A stretch of 64,000 nucleotides of DNA from Tistrella mobilis (GTDB lineage Bacteria > Pseudomonadota > Alphaproteobacteria > Tistrellales > Tistrellaceae). The notes beneath the pieces are model-generated. The model saw nothing but the letters and a program-made list of their open reading frames with translations, did not search any database and was not told the origin of the DNA. Below, one piece after another: positions 33,741-42,151 of this stretch (position 1 is its first letter; every line of letters starts with the position of its first letter). The stretch covers positions 4,437,501 through 4,501,500 of the forward strand of contig NZ_CP121017.1 of assembly GCF_041468085.1 (NCBI RefSeq), written 5' to 3'. The position numbers and the translations under genes are program-made.

Positions 33741-33764
33741 GGGGCAATCACGTCCCGACCCTCG

Positions 33765-34445
33765 TCACTTCTTCGGCGCGAAGCGGTTGAAGACGAAGAG
33801 GTCGCTGTCCAGCGTCGGGTCCAGCTTCACGTCGGTCAGCGTAACCCGGGTGACCCCGCGCTGCGGATCGGTCACCACCCACTGGCGCAGCTGCACCGGG
33901 TTGTCGGTGAAGACCAGGGCCAGCGAACCCAGATCGGGGTTCTTGGCATCGCGGAGCGTGATGGCGAAGGCATTGGCGTCGCGTTCGTAGCCGGCGAATT
34001 CGAGCAGCGGATCATCGAAATCGAAGGTCTCGCGGGTCAGCAGCCCGGCGGGCGTCTGGCTGAGCGGGATGTAGGAGGGCTGATCGAGCTTGCGGTCGTA
34101 ATGGATCAACTGCGCGCCGTTCGCGACCAGAAGCTGATCGACCGGCGGGTCGTAATCGACCCGGAGCCGGCCCGGGCGGGACAGATAGAAGGTGCCTTCC
34201 GAGGTCGAGCCGTCGGCGGCGACCTGGGTGAAATGCGCCTTCATGCGCCGGAAGCCGTTCAGATAGGCCTCTGCGCGATCCATGTCGCGTCTGGCCTCGG
34301 CCGCGGCGACATTGGGTGCCTTCGCAGGAGCGGCAGCCGGCTTCTGCTGCGCGAGGGCGGCCTCGGGCAGGGCCGTGGCGATCACCGCGAGGGTACCCGC
34401 GGCGAGAGCGGCACGGCGAAGGGTGCCTGGCAGGCGAAGGGACAT
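33765..34445 (-). CDS. lolA: Outer-membrane lipoprotein carrier protein LolA
   Basis: Periplasmic chaperone that ferries lipoproteins from the LolCDE exporter to the outer membrane. The 226-residue protein has a signal peptide (residues 1-32, ending ALA) and the LolA core: MKAHFTQVAADGSTSEGTFY near residue 68, SRPGRLRVDYDPPVDQLLVA near 88, and the C-terminal VTLTDVKLDPTLDSDLFVF. An Ala/Pro/Lys linker after the signal is a minor oddity. It follows ftsK by 25 bases, a pairing common in alphaproteobacteria. Confidence 0.95.
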   Translation of the reverse strand: MSLRLPGTLRRAALAAGTLAVIATALPEAALAQQKPAAAPAKAPNVAAAEARRDMDRAEAYLNGFRRMKAHFTQVAADGSTSEGTFYLSRPGRLRVDYDPPVDQLLVANGAQLIHYDRKLDQPSYIPLSQTPAGLLTRETFDFDDPLLEFAGYERDANAFAITLRDAKNPDLGSLALVFTDNPVQLRQWVVTDPQRGVTRVTLTDVKLDPTLDSDLFVFNRFAPKK

Positions 34446-34470
34446 GGGGGGAAACTCCTCGTATCGGCGC

Positions 34471-36888
34471 TCAGTCGTCGCGGGGCTCGCCGAGCAGCAC
34501 TTCCCGGCGGCCGGTGCGATCGGCCCGGCTGACGACGCCTTCGTTCTCCATGCGCTCGATCAGCCGCGCCGCCCGGTTGTAGCCGATCTGCAGGTGGCGC
34601 TGGATGAAGCTGGTCGAGGCCCGGCGTTCCCGGAGCACGACGGCAAGGGCCTGATCGTAGAGATCATCCTCGCCGCTGCCGCCGCCGGCTCCACCACCCT
34701 GGATGATGTCGGCGGTGCTGCCGGAGGCAAGCTCCGGATCGTCGGTCACCGCTTCGATGTAGGTTGGCGCACCCTGTTCTTTAAGGGCCCGCACCACCTT
34801 CTCCACCTCTTCATCCGAGACGAAGGGGCCGTGGACGCGGGTGATGCGGCCGCCGCCTTCCATGTGCAGCATATCGCCCTGGCCCAGCAGCTGTTCCGCG
34901 CCCTGCTCGCCCAGAATGGTGCGGCTGTCGATCTTGCTGGTGACCTGGAAGGAGATACGGGTCGGGAAATTGGCCTTGATCGTGCCGGTGATCACGTCTA
35001 CCGACGGCCGTTGCGTGGCCATGATCAGATGGATGCCGGCGGCGCGCGCCATCTGGGCCAGGCGCTGGATCGCCGCCTCGATATCCTTGCCCGCCACCAG
35101 CATCAGATCGGCCATTTCGTCGACCACGACCACGATATAGGGCATGGGTTCAGTTTCGAGGGTCTGTTCCTCGAAGATCGGTTTGCCGGTCTCGGGATCG
35201 AAGCCGGTCTGGACGGTACGGGTCAGGATCTCGCCGGCGTCACGGGCCTCGGCGACACGCTTGTTGTAGCCCCCGATATTGCGCACGCCCAGGTTCGACA
35301 TGGCGCGGTAGCGGCCTTCCATCTCGCGCACTGCCCATTTCAGAGCCACCACCGCTTTGCCCGGCTCGGTCACCACCGGTGCCAGCAGATGCGGAATGCC
35401 CTCATAGACCGACAGCTCCAGCATCTTGGGGTCGATCATGATGAACTTGCACTGGTCGGGCGACAGCCGGTAGAGCAGCGACAGGATCATGGTGTTGATC
35501 GCGACCGACTTGCCCGAGCCGGTGGTGCCGGCGACCAGAAGATGCGGCATGCGGGCGAGGTCGGCGATCACCGGCGCACCGCCGATATCCTTGCCGAGTG
35601 CCAGTGCCAGCCGAGAGGCGGTGACCTCGTAGGCCTCGCTTGCCAGCAGCTCGCGCAGGAAGACCATCTCGCGCTTCGGGTTGGGCAGTTCGATGCCGAT
35701 GGCGTTACGGCCGGGGATGACCGCGACGCGCGCGGAAATCGCGCTCATCGAGCGGGCGATGTCGTCGGCAAGGCTGATCACGCGCGACGATTTGATGCCG
35801 GGCGCCGGCTCCAGCTCGAACAGCGTGACCACCGGCCCGGGGCGGACTTCCACGATCCGGCCCTTGACGCCGAAATCGTCGAGCACCCCTTCCAGCGCCC
35901 GGGCCTGTTCGGCAAGCAGCCCCGGGTCCTGGCTGCCGGTGCCGCCCCGCGGTGCCAGTGCCAGCAGATCCAGGGCCGGCAGCCGGTAGTTGGAGGCTTC
36001 GTCCAGGTCGAGCGGGTTGCGGCGACGGGCCTCGGCAGCAGCTGCCTCGACATTGCGTCGGGGCGTGCCGATCCGCGGGCCACCGGCAGCGGGCATCTCG
36101 GCGGGTTCGGGGGCGCGCCGCCGCGGCGGCGCGGGGACCGGTCCGGCATCGTCGTCGAAACGTGGTTCTGCCATCCGGCGGGCAGTGTCGCTTCGCGCGG
36201 GGCGCCGACGGGCCGGCGCTGTGTCGTCTTCGGCAGTGTCGCGCCGCCGCAGCAGGGCGGCCAGGCGGTTGCCGCCACGGCCGGCGAGGCCACCGGCGGA
36301 TCCGATACCCCGGCCGATGCTGCGCCAGTCACCGAGACCCATGCCGGCAGCGGCCAGCATGCCGCCGAGCGCCAGGCCAAGGGTGACGACCAGATAGGGC
36401 CCGACGCCGGTGACGGCGGTCAGCCGGGCGTAAAGCAGCATTCCGACCACGCCGCCGAGCCCGCTTTCCAGCGGCCAGCCTTCAGGCCGGCCGAAGGCGG
36501 CGGCGAGGCCGGCGGTCGCGACCAGGGCGACGGGCAATACGGTCAGGTTCAGCCACAGCATCGGCAGCCCGCGGCCGCGCATCAGCCGCCAGGACCAGCC
36601 GAGCATCACCATCGGCAGGATCAGGGCGCCCAGCCCCAGCGCCTGCAGGGACATGTCGGCGAAATAGGCGCCGGCCATGCCCATCATATTGGCGACAATG
36701 GGGAATTCTGCCGTGTGGTTCAGCGACGGATCGTTCTGGTCATAGCTCGCCAGGGCCAGGATCAGACAGATCGCGATCACCGCCAGAACCAGCCCGCCGG
36801 CGGCGCGGGTCAGGCGCTGGGCAAGGCCGGCGGCGCCGGCGGGCAGGAAGCGGGTCGTCCGATCGGTTCCGGTCGAGCGTGCGGCCAT
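34471..36888 (-). CDS. ftsK: DNA translocase FtsK (4TM)
   Basis: Septal ATPase that pumps chromosome ends to the division site and activates XerCD. The ATG at 36888 gives 805 residues (a GTG 13 codons earlier is possible; neither has a clear ribosome site). Four membrane helices fill about the first 200 residues, then a linker rich in Arg/Pro, then the motor: Walker A VAGTTGSGKSVAIN, Walker B YIVVVVDEMADLM, and ATQRPSVDVITGTIKANFP. The C-terminal winged-helix gamma domain (FIQRHLQIGYNRAARLIERM) reads KOPS sequences. Confidence 0.97.
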   Translation of the reverse strand: MAARSTGTDRTTRFLPAGAAGLAQRLTRAAGGLVLAVIAICLILALASYDQNDPSLNHTAEFPIVANMMGMAGAYFADMSLQALGLGALILPMVMLGWSWRLMRGRGLPMLWLNLTVLPVALVATAGLAAAFGRPEGWPLESGLGGVVGMLLYARLTAVTGVGPYLVVTLGLALGGMLAAAGMGLGDWRSIGRGIGSAGGLAGRGGNRLAALLRRRDTAEDDTAPARRRPARSDTARRMAEPRFDDDAGPVPAPPRRRAPEPAEMPAAGGPRIGTPRRNVEAAAAEARRRNPLDLDEASNYRLPALDLLALAPRGGTGSQDPGLLAEQARALEGVLDDFGVKGRIVEVRPGPVVTLFELEPAPGIKSSRVISLADDIARSMSAISARVAVIPGRNAIGIELPNPKREMVFLRELLASEAYEVTASRLALALGKDIGGAPVIADLARMPHLLVAGTTGSGKSVAINTMILSLLYRLSPDQCKFIMIDPKMLELSVYEGIPHLLAPVVTEPGKAVVALKWAVREMEGRYRAMSNLGVRNIGGYNKRVAEARDAGEILTRTVQTGFDPETGKPIFEEQTLETEPMPYIVVVVDEMADLMLVAGKDIEAAIQRLAQMARAAGIHLIMATQRPSVDVITGTIKANFPTRISFQVTSKIDSRTILGEQGAEQLLGQGDMLHMEGGGRITRVHGPFVSDEEVEKVVRALKEQGAPTYIEAVTDDPELASGSTADIIQGGGAGGGSGEDDLYDQALAVVLRERRASTSFIQRHLQIGYNRAARLIERMENEGVVSRADRTGRREVLLGEPRDD

Positions 36889-36956
36889 GGGTCTCGGCTG
36901 ATCGTGTCTGGAAGACGGGATGTCCACGGGGGGACGGTGGCGGAAGGCGGCGGCGG

Positions 36957-38168
36957 TCAGCCGGCGAGGGTGCGGGCGATGCGGGTCAGCCCCTCCTCGA
37001 CGACATCCGGTGCGTGGACGAGCGCGATGCGAACATAGCGGGCGCCGGGATTGTCTGGTGCGAAGCCATGGGCGGGGTCGCCCTCGCGGGAAAGATAGGC
37101 GCCGGGCAGGACTTTGACACCGGCTGCGGCCCAGAGCCGGCGCGCCGCGGCCTCGCCATCGCCGACATCGGCCCAGGCGAAAAAGCCTCCGGCCGGCATG
37201 GTCCAGCCGAAGGCCGGTCCCAGGATCCGTTGCGCGGCCGCCATCGAGGCCCGGTACCGGGCGCGATTGATCTCGACATGGGCTTCGTCGGACCAGAGCG
37301 CTGCCGCAGCGGCCATCAGCGGCGGCGACAGGAAGCCGGTCGAATAGGTGCGCATCCGCAGCAGGCCGGCGATCAGTTTCGGGTCACCGGCGATGAAGCC
37401 CGCACGCAGCCCCGGCGCACCCGAGCGCTTGGACAGCGAATTCATGACCAGCAGATTGTCGAGGCCGAGCCCGTGCTTCGCCGCCACTTCGAGCAGGCCC
37501 GGAGGCGGGGTCTCGACCCAGATTTCAGAATAGCATTCGTCCGCGATCAGCACCGCATCATGCGCACGCGCCATGCGGATCAGATCGAGCATCGCTGCCT
37601 CGCTCAGTACCGTCCCCTGGGGGTTGGCGGGTGAGCAGACGATGGCCGCCGAAGCGCGCCGCCAGAGATCGGGCGAGACGGCGGCGAGATCGGGCTGGAA
37701 GCCGGTCTCTGCGATCGCCGGCACGAAGACCGGTTCGGCCCCGGCCATCACCGCGCCGCCGGCATAGACCTGGTAGAAGGGGTTGGGCATCAGCACCACC
37801 GGGCGGGCACCGTCCTTCGTCTCGGGCGTTACCGCCTGAAGGGTGGCGAACAGCGCTTCGCGGGTGCCGGCCGCGGCCAGGACCGAGGTCTCGGGGTCGA
37901 GGAAGCCGTCGGGCAGGCCGTAGCGGCGGGTGGCCCAGGCGGTGATCGCCCGGCGCAGATCCGGCGTGCCGGCCACCGCCGGATACTTTCCGAAGCCTCC
38001 AGCCTCGGCTGCCAGGATCTCGGCGATCATGGCCGGGGCGCCACCCTGCGGCTCCCCCAGCGACATCATCAGCCGCGTGATGCCTTCCGGCGGCTCGGCG
38101 CCGGCGATCAGCGCGTCCAGGCGCCTGAACGGGTAGTCGGTGAGCGCGGCGAGCCGGGGATTGAGCAT
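36957..38168 (-). CDS. dapC: PLP-dependent aminotransferase, probable succinyldiaminopimelate transaminase DapC
   Basis: Class I/II fold-type I aminotransferase. Start at 38168 (MLNPRLAALTDYPFRRLDAL) gives 403 residues; that opening is typical of the DapC/YfdZ-like group in lysine and peptidoglycan precursor synthesis. Cofactor residues are seen in AAAGTREALF, SPANPQGTVL, LIADECYSEIW, and the Schiff-base lysine in MNSLSKRSGAPGLRAGF. The substrate is inferred from this N-terminal pattern; a general aminotransferase role cannot be excluded. It is first in the run towards ftsK-lolA (68-base gap). Confidence 0.85.
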   Translation of the reverse strand: MLNPRLAALTDYPFRRLDALIAGAEPPEGITRLMMSLGEPQGGAPAMIAEILAAEAGGFGKYPAVAGTPDLRRAITAWATRRYGLPDGFLDPETSVLAAAGTREALFATLQAVTPETKDGARPVVLMPNPFYQVYAGGAVMAGAEPVFVPAIAETGFQPDLAAVSPDLWRRASAAIVCSPANPQGTVLSEAAMLDLIRMARAHDAVLIADECYSEIWVETPPPGLLEVAAKHGLGLDNLLVMNSLSKRSGAPGLRAGFIAGDPKLIAGLLRMRTYSTGFLSPPLMAAAAALWSDEAHVEINRARYRASMAAAQRILGPAFGWTMPAGGFFAWADVGDGEAAARRLWAAAGVKVLPGAYLSREGDPAHGFAPDNPGARYVRIALVHAPDVVEEGLTRIARTLAG

Positions 38169-38310
38169 GGATGACGCCAGAGGATTGAAGTCGTTCCGAA
38201 ACCGCCGTCCGTCGGTCGTGCCGCCAGGGTGGTGGCCTGGGGCGCCAAGGGTGCGGGCCGCGGGGGTGCCGGGGCACCTTACGGCGCATAACCGCCTCGC
38301 CGCAAGAGCG

Positions 38311-38344
38311 GACGCCCCGGCCTTCACCAGAAGACCGGGGCGTC
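38311..38344 (-). terminator. Hairpin downstream of amtB, possible terminator
   Basis: GACGCCCCGG at 38311-38320 pairs perfectly with CCGGGGCGTC at 38335-38344 with a 14-base loop, just beyond the amtB stop. There is only a weak T-rich stretch (CGCTCTTG) after it, so termination may be inefficient. Confidence 0.45.
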
Positions 38345-38396
38345 GGAGGCGGGACCGGCTGCCGGGGCAGCCGGGTTGTTCCGGTGGGCGGTGGCG

Positions 38397-39722
38397 TCAG
38401 AGGGTCTGCGACCCGCGGCCGAACTCGGGGTAGGCTTCGAGGCCCAGCTCTGCCTTGTCCATGCCGCCATGCTCGACCTCTTCCGAGACCCGGACACCGA
38501 CGGTGAACTTGATCAGCAGCCAGGCGACGGCCGAGAACACCGCAGTGAAGGCGCCGATCGCGATGATGCCGACGATCTGGGTGCCGAAACTGGCGTCCGC
38601 GTTGGTGATCGGCACGGCGATCGTGCCCCAGATGCCGCCGACGAGGTGCACCGGAATGGCACCGACCACGTCGTCGATCTTCAGCTTGTCGAGCAGCGGC
38701 ACCGTCAGGCTGGCGAGCACACCGCCGACCGCGCCGATCAGAATCGCCCCGCCGATGGAGGGGGTGTCGGGACCGGCCGTGATCGAGACCAGGCCGGCGA
38801 GGGCGCCGTTCAGCGCCAGAGTGAGGTCGACCTTCTTGTAGAGCAGCTGCGAGAGGATCATCGCGGCGACGATGCCGCCGGCAGCTGCCATGCTGGTGTT
38901 CGCCACGACATTGGCCATGCCGGTGGCGTCGGCACCGGTACCCAGCGCCAGCATCGAGCCGCCGTTGAAGCCGAACCAGCCGAGCCAGAGAACGAAGGTG
39001 CCGAGGGTGGCGAGCGCCAGGTTGGAGCCGGGCATCGGGTTCACGCGGCCGTCACGGCTGTACTTGCCGATGCGCGGGCCGATGATGATGGCACCGACGA
39101 GCGCGGCCCAGCCGCCGACGGAATGCACCAGGGTGGAGCCGGCAAAATCGACGAAGCCCATTTCCGACAGCCAGCCGCCGCCCCAGACCCAGGAGCCGGT
39201 GATCGGATAGCTGATGGTGGTGAGCAGCACGACGAAGAGCAGGAACGACCAGAGCTTGCTGCGTTCCGCAACCGTGCCCGACACCACCGAGGCTGCGGTG
39301 GCCACGAAGACCATCTGGAAGAACCAGTCCGACGCCGAGGCGTAGGTGCCGGCCTCGTAGACGATCGCGTCGCCCGTAGCGTCGCTCTGCGACCAGATGG
39401 CCAGGCTGCCGATCCAGCCGCCGTCGACGTTCATGTACATCAGGTTGTAGCCGACGAGGTAGAAGGTGATGCCGGCCACGGCGAAGAGCGAGATGTTCTT
39501 GAGCAGGATGGTGGCGACGTTCTTGGTCCGGGCCAGGCCGGATTCGAGCATCGCGAAGCCCGCGGCCATCCACATGACCAGGGCGCCGTTGATGATGAAC
39601 GAGAAGGTGTTGAGGATATACTGAACCTCGGGGTCGACTTCGGCCCGCGCCGGTGCCGCGACGAGGGTGAGAGCGATCGCCGCAAGGGCGGCACGCCGGA
39701 AGTTGGTGGCCGTCAGCGCCAT
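38397..39722 (-). CDS. amtB: Ammonium transporter AmtB
   Basis: Inner-membrane ammonium channel, blocked by PII when nitrogen is plentiful. The 441-residue protein has a signal-like N-terminus (LAAIALTLVAAPARAE), then eleven helices. The twin-histidine pore positions appear in DFAGSTLVHSVGGWAAL and AIPVHLVGGIWGTIAV; WGGGWLSEMGFVDF and GWFGFNGGSMLA are also conserved. It follows glnK by 27 bases on the same strand, the standard glnK-amtB unit for nitrogen scarcity. Confidence 0.97.
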   Translation of the reverse strand: MALTATNFRRAALAAIALTLVAAPARAEVDPEVQYILNTFSFIINGALVMWMAAGFAMLESGLARTKNVATILLKNISLFAVAGITFYLVGYNLMYMNVDGGWIGSLAIWSQSDATGDAIVYEAGTYASASDWFFQMVFVATAASVVSGTVAERSKLWSFLLFVVLLTTISYPITGSWVWGGGWLSEMGFVDFAGSTLVHSVGGWAALVGAIIIGPRIGKYSRDGRVNPMPGSNLALATLGTFVLWLGWFGFNGGSMLALGTGADATGMANVVANTSMAAAGGIVAAMILSQLLYKKVDLTLALNGALAGLVSITAGPDTPSIGGAILIGAVGGVLASLTVPLLDKLKIDDVVGAIPVHLVGGIWGTIAVPITNADASFGTQIVGIIAIGAFTAVFSAVAWLLIKFTVGVRVSEEVEHGGMDKAELGLEAYPEFGRGSQTL

Positions 39723-39749
39723 CTCTGGTGGGTCTCCTTCCCAGTTGGC

Positions 39750-40088
39750 TCAGAGAGCGTCCTTGTCGGTTTCGCCCGTGCGGATGCGCACCACACGTTC
39801 GAGGTCGAACACGAAGATTTTGCCGTCGCCGATCTTGCCGGTCTGGGCATTGGTCTGGATCGCTTCGATCGCTGCTTCCAGCAGATCGTCGTTGAGGGCG
39901 ATCTCGATCTTCAGCTTGGGCACGAAATTCACTTCGTACTCCGCGCCGCGATAGATTTCGGTCTGGCCCTTCTGCCGGCCGTAACCCTTCACCTCGGTGA
40001 CGGTCAGGCCCTGGATGCCCAGATCGGTCAGCGCCTCGCGAACGGCTTGCAGCTTGAAGGGCTTGATGATCGCAGAGATCAGCTTCAT
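39750..40088 (-). CDS. glnK: Nitrogen regulatory protein P-II (GlnK type)
   Basis: Trimeric PII sensor of glutamine, 2-oxoglutarate and ATP/ADP that gates AmtB. The start at 40088 (MKLISAIIKPFKLQAVREAL) gives the normal 112 residues. The T-loop Tyr51 (GQTEIYRGAEYEV), the uridylylation site, is at its exact family position, and the C-loop IGDGKIFVFDLERVVRIRTGE is intact. Being upstream of amtB marks it as the GlnK paralogue; a second PII (glnB) next to glnA would be expected elsewhere. A sigma54-like promoter is seen at 40167-40182. Confidence 0.96.
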   Translation of the reverse strand: MKLISAIIKPFKLQAVREALTDLGIQGLTVTEVKGYGRQKGQTEIYRGAEYEVNFVPKLKIEIALNDDLLEAAIEAIQTNAQTGKIGDGKIFVFDLERVVRIRTGETDKDAL

Positions 40089-40166
40089 GGCGCCCTGTTC
40101 CTTTCCCCCGCAGCCTCGATGTTCTGGCGGCCGGCGCCCTGGGCGCCGGCGGTCCGGACGGGACAC

Positions 40167-40182
40167 TTCAAGACCCGTGCCA
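40167..40182 (-). promoter_or_regulatory. Sigma54-like promoter of glnK-amtB
   Basis: On the minus strand TGGCACG-GGTC-TTGAA fits the -24/-12 consensus TGGCACG-N4-TTGCW with a single mismatch (A for C in the -12 GC pair) and exact spacing. It would start transcription about 65-70 bases before glnK. glnK-amtB is a classic RpoN/NtrC target. Confidence 0.6.
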
Positions 40183-40311
40183 ATTTCGTGTCACCGGCGG
40201 GATTCTGCCCTGCAATGCACGATGGACGGGCAATTCACCCGGGGCGGCCCGGCCCGGATGGGGCGATGGCAGATGATTTTGTCTGTTTTTTGTGCAGATT
40301 ATCCAGCGATG

Positions 40312-40340
40312 GGCAATTCCTGGTCACGCCATGAATTGCC
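40312..40340. promoter_or_regulatory. Inverted repeat GGCAATTC-N13-GAATTGCC
   Basis: Two perfect 8-base arms at 40312-40319 and 40333-40340, centres 21 bases (two helical turns) apart, lie between glnK and the ubiH-like gene. The same GGCAATTC recurs at about 40229. It could bind a dimeric regulator; it does not match the usual NtrC site. Confidence 0.4.
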
Positions 40341-40440
40341 GGCCATGGCTGGACTTTCGGAACCGGCGGGCCGATCTTGCGCGTCGGGGCCGGGCAAAGC
40401 GGCCCGGCGTGACCGAGCAGGCGTGACGGAGCGGAGGCCT

Positions 40441-41670
40441 ATGGAGATGATCACGGGGCAGATGACGGCGGGCGACCTGGTGATCGTGGGCGGCGGGCTG
40501 GTCGGCATGACGCTGGGCGTTGCGGCTGCCGCGGCCGGGCTCGATGTGATCATCGTCGATCGTGAGGATCCTACGGCACAGCTCGATTGCGGCTTCGACG
40601 GCCGGGCCAGTGCCATTGCCCATGGGTCGAAGCAGGTGCTGGCGGCGATCGGCGTCTGGCCGTTGGTGACGGAGACCGGCGCGATCGAGCACATCCGGGT
40701 CACCGACGGCCCCAGCCTGATGCATCTGCATTTCGACCATGCCCAGGTGGGGGAAGAACCGCTGGGCTGGCTGGTCGAGAACCGCCACATGCGAGCTGCC
40801 CTGGCGCAGCGTGCCGCGGCACTTGCCGATCGGCTGACCGTGGTGGCCCCGGCAGGCGTGGTCGCGGTGGACCGGCAGGGCGCGCGGGCGACCGTCACCC
40901 TGGCCGATGGCCGGGTTTTGCGTGCACCGCTGGTGGTGGCGGCCGATGGCCGCCGGTCACGCCTGCGTGACGAGGCCGGGATCGCGGTGACCGAATGGGG
41001 CTATGGGCAGACCGGGCTGGTCTGCACGGTGGCCCATGAATACCCGCACGAGGGTGTGGCGCATGAACGCTTCCTCACCCCTGGCCCCTTCGCCATCCTG
41101 CCGCTGGCCGGCAACCGCTCATCGATCGTCTGGACCGAGCGGCACGAAGATGCGGCCCGGATCCAGGTCCTGGACGATGTGCGGTATCTGGAGGAACTGC
41201 GTATCCGCTTTGGCGATTTCCTGGGGCAGCTCCGGCTGGAAGGCCCGCGCTTCGCCTATCCGCTGGCGTTGACGCTGGCGCGGCGCTTCGTCGACCGGCG
41301 TCTGGCGCTGGTGGGCGATGCCGCCCATGCCATCCATCCGATCGCGGGGCAGGGCTTCAATCTGGGCATCCGCGACGTGGCGGCCCTGGTCGAGGTGATG
41401 GTGCAGGCGCGGCGCCTGGGCGGCGATGTCGGGGCACCGGATGTGCTTTCCAGGTACGAAGGCTGGCGCCGCACCGACACCATGGCGCTGGTGGCAGCGA
41501 CCGACGGGCTGAACCGGCTGTTCTCCAACGATGTGGCGCCGGTACGCCTGGCGCGTGATCTGGGGCTTGCCGCGGTGAACCGGCTGGGGCCGGTGAAGAG
41601 GCTGGCCATGCGCCACGCAATGGGCGAACTGGGCCGCCTGCCGGCCCTGGTTCAGGGACGTATGCCCTGA
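40441..41670 (+). CDS. UbiH/UbiF-family FAD-dependent ubiquinone hydroxylase
   Basis: Flavin monooxygenase that hydroxylates the quinone ring during ubiquinone synthesis. The ATG at 40441 follows GGAGG and gives 409 residues. It has the dinucleotide fold LVIVGGGLVGMTLG (about 12-25), the DG motif VVAADGRRSRLRDEAGI near 160 and the family's GDAAHAIHPIAGQGFNLGIR near 300. Which carbon (C5, C6 or C7; UbiI, UbiF, UbiH or the broad UbiL/UbiM types of alphaproteobacteria) is modified cannot be told from sequence. It stands alone, divergent from glnK. Confidence 0.9.
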   Translation: MEMITGQMTAGDLVIVGGGLVGMTLGVAAAAAGLDVIIVDREDPTAQLDCGFDGRASAIAHGSKQVLAAIGVWPLVTETGAIEHIRVTDGPSLMHLHFDHAQVGEEPLGWLVENRHMRAALAQRAAALADRLTVVAPAGVVAVDRQGARATVTLADGRVLRAPLVVAADGRRSRLRDEAGIAVTEWGYGQTGLVCTVAHEYPHEGVAHERFLTPGPFAILPLAGNRSSIVWTERHEDAARIQVLDDVRYLEELRIRFGDFLGQLRLEGPRFAYPLALTLARRFVDRRLALVGDAAHAIHPIAGQGFNLGIRDVAALVEVMVQARRLGGDVGAPDVLSRYEGWRRTDTMALVAATDGLNRLFSNDVAPVRLARDLGLAAVNRLGPVKRLAMRHAMGELGRLPALVQGRMP

Positions 41671-41806
41671 AACGCATTTTCAGGGCGCCCCCCATGATCG
41701 GGGGCTGGCCGTCTTCCGCTACCGCTGGTAATCATCAGACAAACTAACAACGTGGCGGACCGGATGGGCGCATCCCGTCGGGCCGATGTGTGCAAGGAAT
41801 GCCCTC

Positions 41807-42001
41807 ATGACCATGGTTCGCCCCCCGCGCGGCCACGCCATCTCCACCCCGGCGACGGGCCGCGTCGCCGTGCCGGCACCACGTTCCGCCGGTCTGCGTG
41901 CCGCTGCCGAGACGCCGCGGCGCGGCCGCACCTACCGCGGCCCCGGCACGGGTACGGGCACCGGCAGCCGCAATCCGCGCCGCCGCCGCATCGCCCGCTA
42001 A
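41807..42001 (+). CDS. Small arginine-rich protein, 64 residues (uncertain)
   Basis: ATG at 41807 follows AAGGAA at good distance. The product (starts MTMVRPPRGHAIS, ends NPRRRRIAR) has 15 arginines and no lysine or cysteine, a GTGTGTG run and no hydrophobic segment, so it would be disordered and strongly basic. It lies alone in a 481-base space between longer genes and is followed 100 bases later by a good terminator (42101-42138), which argues for a real transcript. A small RNA is the main alternative. I do not recognise it; nucleic-acid binding is only suggested by charge. Confidence 0.45.
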   Translation: MTMVRPPRGHAISTPATGRVAVPAPRSAGLRAAAETPRRGRTYRGPGTGTGTGSRNPRRRRIAR

Positions 42002-42100
42002 GGCCGCACCAATCTCCGGACAGAAGATCGCGGGAGGGAAGGTTTTCCGATCCCGTACCGCCTGACTTCAGAAAGCTCGGGCCCGATCACCCGAAGCCTG

Positions 42101-42138
42101 GCCGTCGCGACATGCCCCGTCGCGGCGGCCATTTTTCA
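42101..42138 (+). terminator. Intrinsic terminator after the small arginine-rich ORF
   Basis: TGGCCGTCGCGAC at 42101-42113 pairs with GTCGCGGCGGCCA at 42121-42133 (one G-T type pair), followed by TTTTT. It faces the convergent DUF971 gene, but the T run is on the plus side. Confidence 0.8.
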
Positions 42139-42151
42139 TCGGCCGGTGCGG

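Larger units (their letters stand above)
40089..40440. other. 352-base divergent region between glnK and the ubiH-like gene
   Basis: Contains the sigma54-like promoter and the GGCAATTC inverted repeat listed separately, and a T-rich stretch at 40277-40291. Three copies of GGCAATTC or its complement occur between 40229 and 40340. No ORF with a ribosome site is seen. Confidence 0.5.

Noticed and set aside
34282-37038. A 918-codon plus-strand frame across ftsK
   Set aside because: Exactly antisense to ftsK and lolA, composition is Gly/Gln/His/Arg shadow sequence and no family motif is seen.
38376-40334. A 652-codon plus-strand frame over amtB and glnK
   Set aside because: Antisense shadow of two clear genes; highly charged repetitive translation without homology.
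41685-41706. Short GC hairpin after the ubiH-like gene
   Set aside because: Only five or six pairs and no T run, so not supportable as a terminator.
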